This document shows, piece by piece, positions 60,115 through 64,000 of a stretch of 64,000 bases of DNA. Position 1 is the first letter of the stretch. Every line of letters starts with the position of its first letter. Source of the DNA: Acanthococcus lagerstroemiae (taxonomy: Eukaryota > Arthropoda > Insecta > Hemiptera > Eriococcidae); the NCBI GenBank assembly GCA_031841125.1, contig CM063112.1, positions 7,032,603 to 7,096,602 on the forward strand. The letters are read 5' to 3'. The notes below the pieces were generated by a model. The model had not been told where the DNA came from. It did not search any database and worked only from the letters and a program-made list of their open reading frames with translations. The translations under genes were made by a program, and so were the position numbers.

Positions 60115-61219
60115 GAAGTCGCCAGCCGCCGAAGTACCGCCGGTACACCGCGGCTTTCCTCCGCGTAGCCGGCTAACTGTTACGTCTCGCGTCGTGCTAC
60201 GGTCAGGTTGTTCGTTTCCTCTCTTCCACCTCGTTCCCCTCCCATTATTCGCTCATCGTTGTGTCGTAGTTATCGTTTTTCGGCGTGTTTGTGTGTGCTC
60301 TCGGCGTGTTGTTGTTCGTCGAGAACACAACATTCTGTTCGACGCATTGAGACTACTCGAGTGTTTCTCGCTGAACGTTGTTAACTGGCGTTCTTCTGCT
60401 CGTTTTTCCGCTCTCTGGTCGCGAGATTCGTACGTATACCGCGCGTCGACGGCTAGCAAAAAAGGAGAAGAAAAAAAACTCTTTTGATAATAAAATCCCG
60501 CTACACGCTGCCCTCTCGCTCGCTCGCATTACCGCTCCGCGTGTTTCAGTGTTTTTTTGTCGGTTAATCGCGTGTTTTTTCCCTCCTATCTGTGATCTCT
60601 CGCGGTTTTCGAAAAAAATTTTCTCGCCCAATTTGCGCGTCCATTTGTTCGCGCGAAAATGTTCGTTCGTTCTGTCCGGTCGTGTTGGTGGTGAGCGACG
60701 TGCCCCGAGGTGCCCCGCCAGTTGTCCGAGAAAATTGTGGGGCGCTTGGTCTCCGCACAGGGTTCCTTTCCGCGGATCCGCGTTCGCGCGGCGTTTCTGT
60801 CGGCTTGGTGCGTGCGTGTGTTGGTGAAGTGCTCGCGATTGTGCGGCCGATCCGCATCTCGGCGGCTGGAATTGGCGAATCGCGCCCGAGTCCTGCCGGC
60901 GACCCGACTTGCGGTCACACCGTTGCGTGTCCGCGCCCCGGCGATAGCCCCCTCGGCTGTGTGCGTGCGCGGTGTTGGCGACCTGATCGTGTCGCCATGC
61001 GGTCCGTTCGGGTATGAGGTGTGCGCGTACACCCGATGACGCTGGCCGTTCGTCCGTTGACCGGCACCGATTCTCGGTCGACATGAAGATCTCGTGAAAT
61101 GTGGCCGCTGCAGTGAAGTGACTGAGTGTGTGCCACCGTGCCGTCGTAGCCGGCTGTTGAGGTGCAGCCCATCGGGGAGACAGTATCGACAGCGGGCAAC
61201 CGGAGTCACCAACGCTGCC
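60115..61219 (+). promoter_or_regulatory. CpG-rich promoter/5' leader with upstream ORFs
   Basis: The GC-rich block ends at the ATG of the exon at 61220. An initiator-like TCAGT lies at about 60545. The candidate leader carries several small upstream ORFs on the + strand: 60659-60694 (12 codons with stop), 60997-61017, 61014-61097 (overlapping the stop of the previous one) and 61099-61116. Such leaders usually reduce and regulate translation of the main frame. The transcription start cannot be fixed from sequence alone. The long antisense open frame here (60353-61270) begins with GTG and looks like a GC-driven shadow. Confidence 0.5.
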
Positions 61220-61616
61220 ATGTATAACGCGGACCAATTCGAGGGGCTGGGGAAGCTCGACTTGTGGCACTACGCGAATCTGATGTCGGAAAAGGGAGTC
61301 GCTGGCGGCGGCAGGCTACCGTCGCCGACGGCCTTCTCGTCGCCCTTGTCGTCCTCGTTGTGTTGGCCCTTTATGGCGCCCCTGGCCAACAAGTCTACGA
61401 CGCATACGGCTGCGGCTGCTGCCACCGCCTTCGATTACGCATCGCAGATGACGACGTCCGCTGGTGCGGCGACCGCCGCCGCCTCGTCACAGTTGCTGCG
61501 TCGACCCTTCCTTTTCGACGATGACTCGAATTTATCTCTGCTGTCGGCAGCCGCATTCTTCGTTCCTAAAGACTTTTTCGGTGACTTGCTGCTCGCCCAG
61601 TATCTGTTCAAATCTG
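61220..61616 (+). CDS. putative first coding exon, Ala/Ser-rich N-terminus
   Basis: The frame is open from 61094, but the first in-frame ATG is at 61220. It runs 397 nt to the donor GTACGT at 61617: 132 codons plus one base, phase 1. The peptide starts MYNADQFEGLGKLDLWHYAN, then has a Ser/Pro-rich stretch (34-46), an Ala/Thr-rich tract (59-90) and a hydrophobic-acidic end (97-132) with FFVPKDFFGDLLLAQYLF. It has no known folded domain and no signal peptide. The style (low-complexity Ala tracts, long leader) suits a transcription factor, but I do not recognise the gene. It leaves the same splice phase as the exon at 5743, so both could join the same downstream exon. Confidence 0.65.
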
Positions 61617-62379
61617 GTACGTAGAACTTGAAAATCCGATTTTTCGATCATCGATGCATCCGTTGCGCCGCAGAATTGAATTATAAAACGCGGAAAGATG
61701 AACCTAGTAGGGTGAAAGAAGCAGTGGTTACTGGTCAGCAAGCCCCGTGGGAGGATAAAATGAAGCATCTTAAATCGGGACTGGTCTCGAATTTATAAAT
61801 GAGTTTGAACGAAAGAGTCTAAGAGTAATAGTAGAGTCCCGAAGAGTCCTATTGAGCCCCAAAGAATATTAGCCCTAGAATCGCAGCGCGTAATATGTAC
61901 ATTACATGGTTCATAATAGATGGGCAACGAAGATTAGTCACGTGCACGGGCAGTTACCTATAGTATAGTTTGAAGTGGAAATTTTTTGCAAACTTTCCAT
62001 TTTATTACCATTGCAGTATGAGTAATTTTAATTTGAATAATGTTGGCAGACACAGCAGACACTTCCCACCTCCTTCCCCACATTTTTTGCAGTATGTATC
62101 ATCAGCATTTAGTACTACTAGTAGTTAATTCATACAAAATCATCACGTTTTACTATCTGGTGGAGATTTCACCACACCCCCTCCTCCCTTAGCCATAATA
62201 AAATCCCGACACTTGTTGAATAGTAGATAAACTTGTAAACAGTTCAGTAATACTTATACACTACATACATACATTTGTGTGTGAGGTGGCGCTGTATGCG
62301 CCGAGTGCTTAGACTTCGCAGTCCATTGCACTATTCCTCAAGTTGCTGTTAAGGATCAGCTCAGTAACCTCACTTTTAT
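61617..62379. other. intron start, no further exon seen
   Basis: Follows the donor at 61617. It contains a short GAGTCTT-type patch at 61800-61870; the rest is AT-rich without features. Confidence 0.5.
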
Positions 62380-62700
62380 AGCCAAAGTGAGAATTTTACT
62401 GAGCTCTATCCCTTTGACTTCAATGAGTTCTGGATACTCTAGTCCCAGTGCTTCGCATATTGTCCCGGCTATTGCTGGGCATTGACATAAGATATGGATC
62501 GAGGTTTCTTCTCTTCTCCACAGTACCTACAGGAGCCGCTTTTCACTTCTCCTATTTTATACCACATGTGTTTTGTAGCCCCATGGCCAGTTAGTAGTCC
62601 GACCATGAGCCTTGCATGTTTCCTGTCAAGCCCTGAGAGGAACTTGGCGTACGTACTGGCTGGAGGCGTTCCCACTCGTACTAAAGAACACAAGTTATGA
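62380..62700 (-). pseudogene. non-LTR retrotransposon C-terminal (RNase H-end) fragment
   Basis: The minus strand reads ARLMVGLLTGHGATKHM, then CRYCGEEKKP, in the order VGLLTGH, C-x2-CGEE typical of the C-termini of Jockey-like elements carrying RNase H. An in-frame reading continues toward 62380 with LGLEYPELIEVKGIEL before stops. 5'-truncated and dead. Confidence 0.8.
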
Positions 62701-62880
62701 GTCTTAACGAGTCTCTTTGATGCGTGTTATAGGTCTCGGCAACGTTTCAACGAGTCGGGTAAACGTGAATAGTAAATAGATCGAGTAGTGACTGAAACGA
62801 GTGTTGAAGAGTCTCAGCGAATTTTAAACGAGTCTCGGAAAGTGTTGGAGAATTTTGGGATGTTTTGGATTCATATGAGA
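62695..62880. repeat. degenerate GAGTCTT-word array
   Basis: 'gagtcttaacgagtct', 'caacgagtcgg', 'gaagagtctcagcg' and 'aacgagtctcgg' in quick succession. Same texture as at 24150 and 54290. Confidence 0.5.
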
Positions 62881-64000
62881 CTATGAATTTTGAAAGACAA
62901 AAAACGAAGTCTTCGTTAGTTCTCGCGCTCTCGGTTACTGTGTGGGGCATCCTTCCTTTCTAGTAGGGCGCTAATGAAAACTACCCTAAGTGGGATTAAT
63001 TAATCTGTGTTTCGTGATTTTCTCGTTCCGCCTGTATAGTGTACTATACCTGATTCGTATGGGTTTTCACTTGACAGTTGACTGGGGTCTGATCTTACGG
63101 CCGCGTTATGCCCCTGGCTAGCTTCACTAATGAGAATTACGTATGCCCTGCAGAACTTGGACAGTAGAATGACCATCCGCCATTCTTTTTCATCAGTGTG
63201 TGATAGCCCATTTAATCACGGGTAATTTTAGATTTGTTTTGTAAACGCCCGATTTGCGTTATTGCACCAGAATTGACTGAAAACTCTTGGAAAACCATCC
63301 GAAATACGATTTTTGATAATATTATTTACTCGTTGTTGAATATCAGCTCGCCATTTGATTGGTCAATGAAGGAAATCTAAGTACCCAGTATGTAAGAAAA
63401 TAGTGGAAATCCTTAAATGCCAGTACTTAAGTTGTCAGTGAAGAAATCTTGAAAATTACTATTGAAGGAAACTGTAGAAATTCTGACATATCATTACAGG
63501 TTATGAGTGAGGGAGCCTTAAGTGCCAATATTGAATGAAATTGGCATTACTTAAATACCAATAGTTATAGTTCTTTTACTGATCTAATCAAATTCTGAGT
63601 TGATGATTAACAACGAATGAATAATACAGAAGAATCGGATCTCGAGGGGTTTTCCAAACGCATTCAATCATCTCTAGGTCAATAACGTGAACCTTCGTTC
63701 ACAAAATGAATTTGAAATTGCATATGGTTAAACGGGTGATCAATGTTCAATGAACTAACAAGCATGGCAAACGAACTTGAGAGTGAAAAAAGGGTAAGAT
63801 TGGAAATGAATATATCCAAAAAGAAAGTAGTGCGGAGAAACGCGAAAGAAGAGGACATGTCGCACACCCGCTACGAAAGTGACACAACTCAAAAAAGTAT
63901 ATTTTTCAGAAAACACAACAAATAGAATGTGATGCTCTTACATAGCTTTTTCTGATTTGGTTTTCACGAGTTGAATGTGTATACTATCATTAACATTGTC
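62881..64000. other. non-coding right end of window
   Basis: AT-rich, with no recognised exon. A 60-codon open stretch at 63743-63925 (+) is Lys/Glu-rich without supporting features. Probably intron. Confidence 0.45.

Larger units (their letters stand above)
6104..61219 (+). other. putative giant intron or intergenic tract filled with repeats
   Basis: Between the donor at 6104 and the GC-rich leader before 61220 I find no convincing host exon on either strand. The candidate recursive splice site at 55392/55393, in + orientation, suggests at least part of this tract is one long + strand intron belonging to the exon at 5743. It would then continue past 61616 to exons outside the window. The repeats within it are listed separately. 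That this is a single intron is inference. Confidence 0.4.

Noticed and set aside
60353..61270. 305-codon open frame on the minus strand over the GC-rich leader
   Set aside because: It starts with a non-ATG codon and lies antisense to a leader whose GC content keeps all frames open. It contains no domain and is basic and low in complexity. The + strand has a proper ATG, exon and donor.

Overview
This is a eukaryotic nuclear window, most likely from an arthropod, probably an insect. The base composition is AT-rich. There is very little coding DNA, exon-intron junctions are clear, and the sequence is packed with degraded mobile elements of types common in insects: mariner, Tc1, Tigger/pogo, hAT-type MITEs, a tRNA-derived SINE, non-LTR retrotransposon tails and solo LTRs. 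There are no operons, ribosome binding sites or CRISPR arrays. I could not identify the species.

Only two stretches look like genuine host coding exons, both on the + strand. The first (5743-6103) follows a splice acceptor and encodes a His/Pro-rich segment typical of developmental transcription-factor N-termini. The second (61220-61616) lies at the end of a GC-rich leader carrying several small upstream ORFs, so it looks like a first coding exon. Both end at strong splice donors and both leave one extra base (phase 1). They could therefore be alternative 5' exons of one large regulatory gene whose DNA-binding exons lie beyond the right edge. A candidate recursive splice site at 55392/55393 (branch-point-like motif, pyrimidine tract, AG directly followed by GTAAGTG) fits a giant + strand intron running from 6104 rightward. 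Gene identity and the link between the exons are inference.

The rest is putative intron filled with repeats. The best supported are: (i) a cut-and-paste family with CAGGGTGTC-like ends and 5-bp target duplications (2058, 10719, 13916, 25248, 49504, and long versions at 32129 and 37449); (ii) hAT-type elements with 8-bp duplications (16646, 21381, 32543, 33472, 47825); (iii) a palindromic mariner at 19474-20396; (iv) repeatedly 5'-truncated copies of one retroelement 3' end, several with 10-19 bp target duplications; (v) a tRNA-derived SINE, intact at 44051-44274; (vi) a pair of 278-bp solo LTRs; (vii) a Tigger-like MITE at 45354-45653. A three-level nest (hAT elements inside a long CAGGG element inside a SINE) can be unpicked by its duplications at 32086-34934.

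Two other kinds of structure are less familiar: a very degenerate satellite of about 130 bp scattered through several intervals, and intervals dominated by irregular repetition of GAGTCTT-like words. Neither matches a family I can name.
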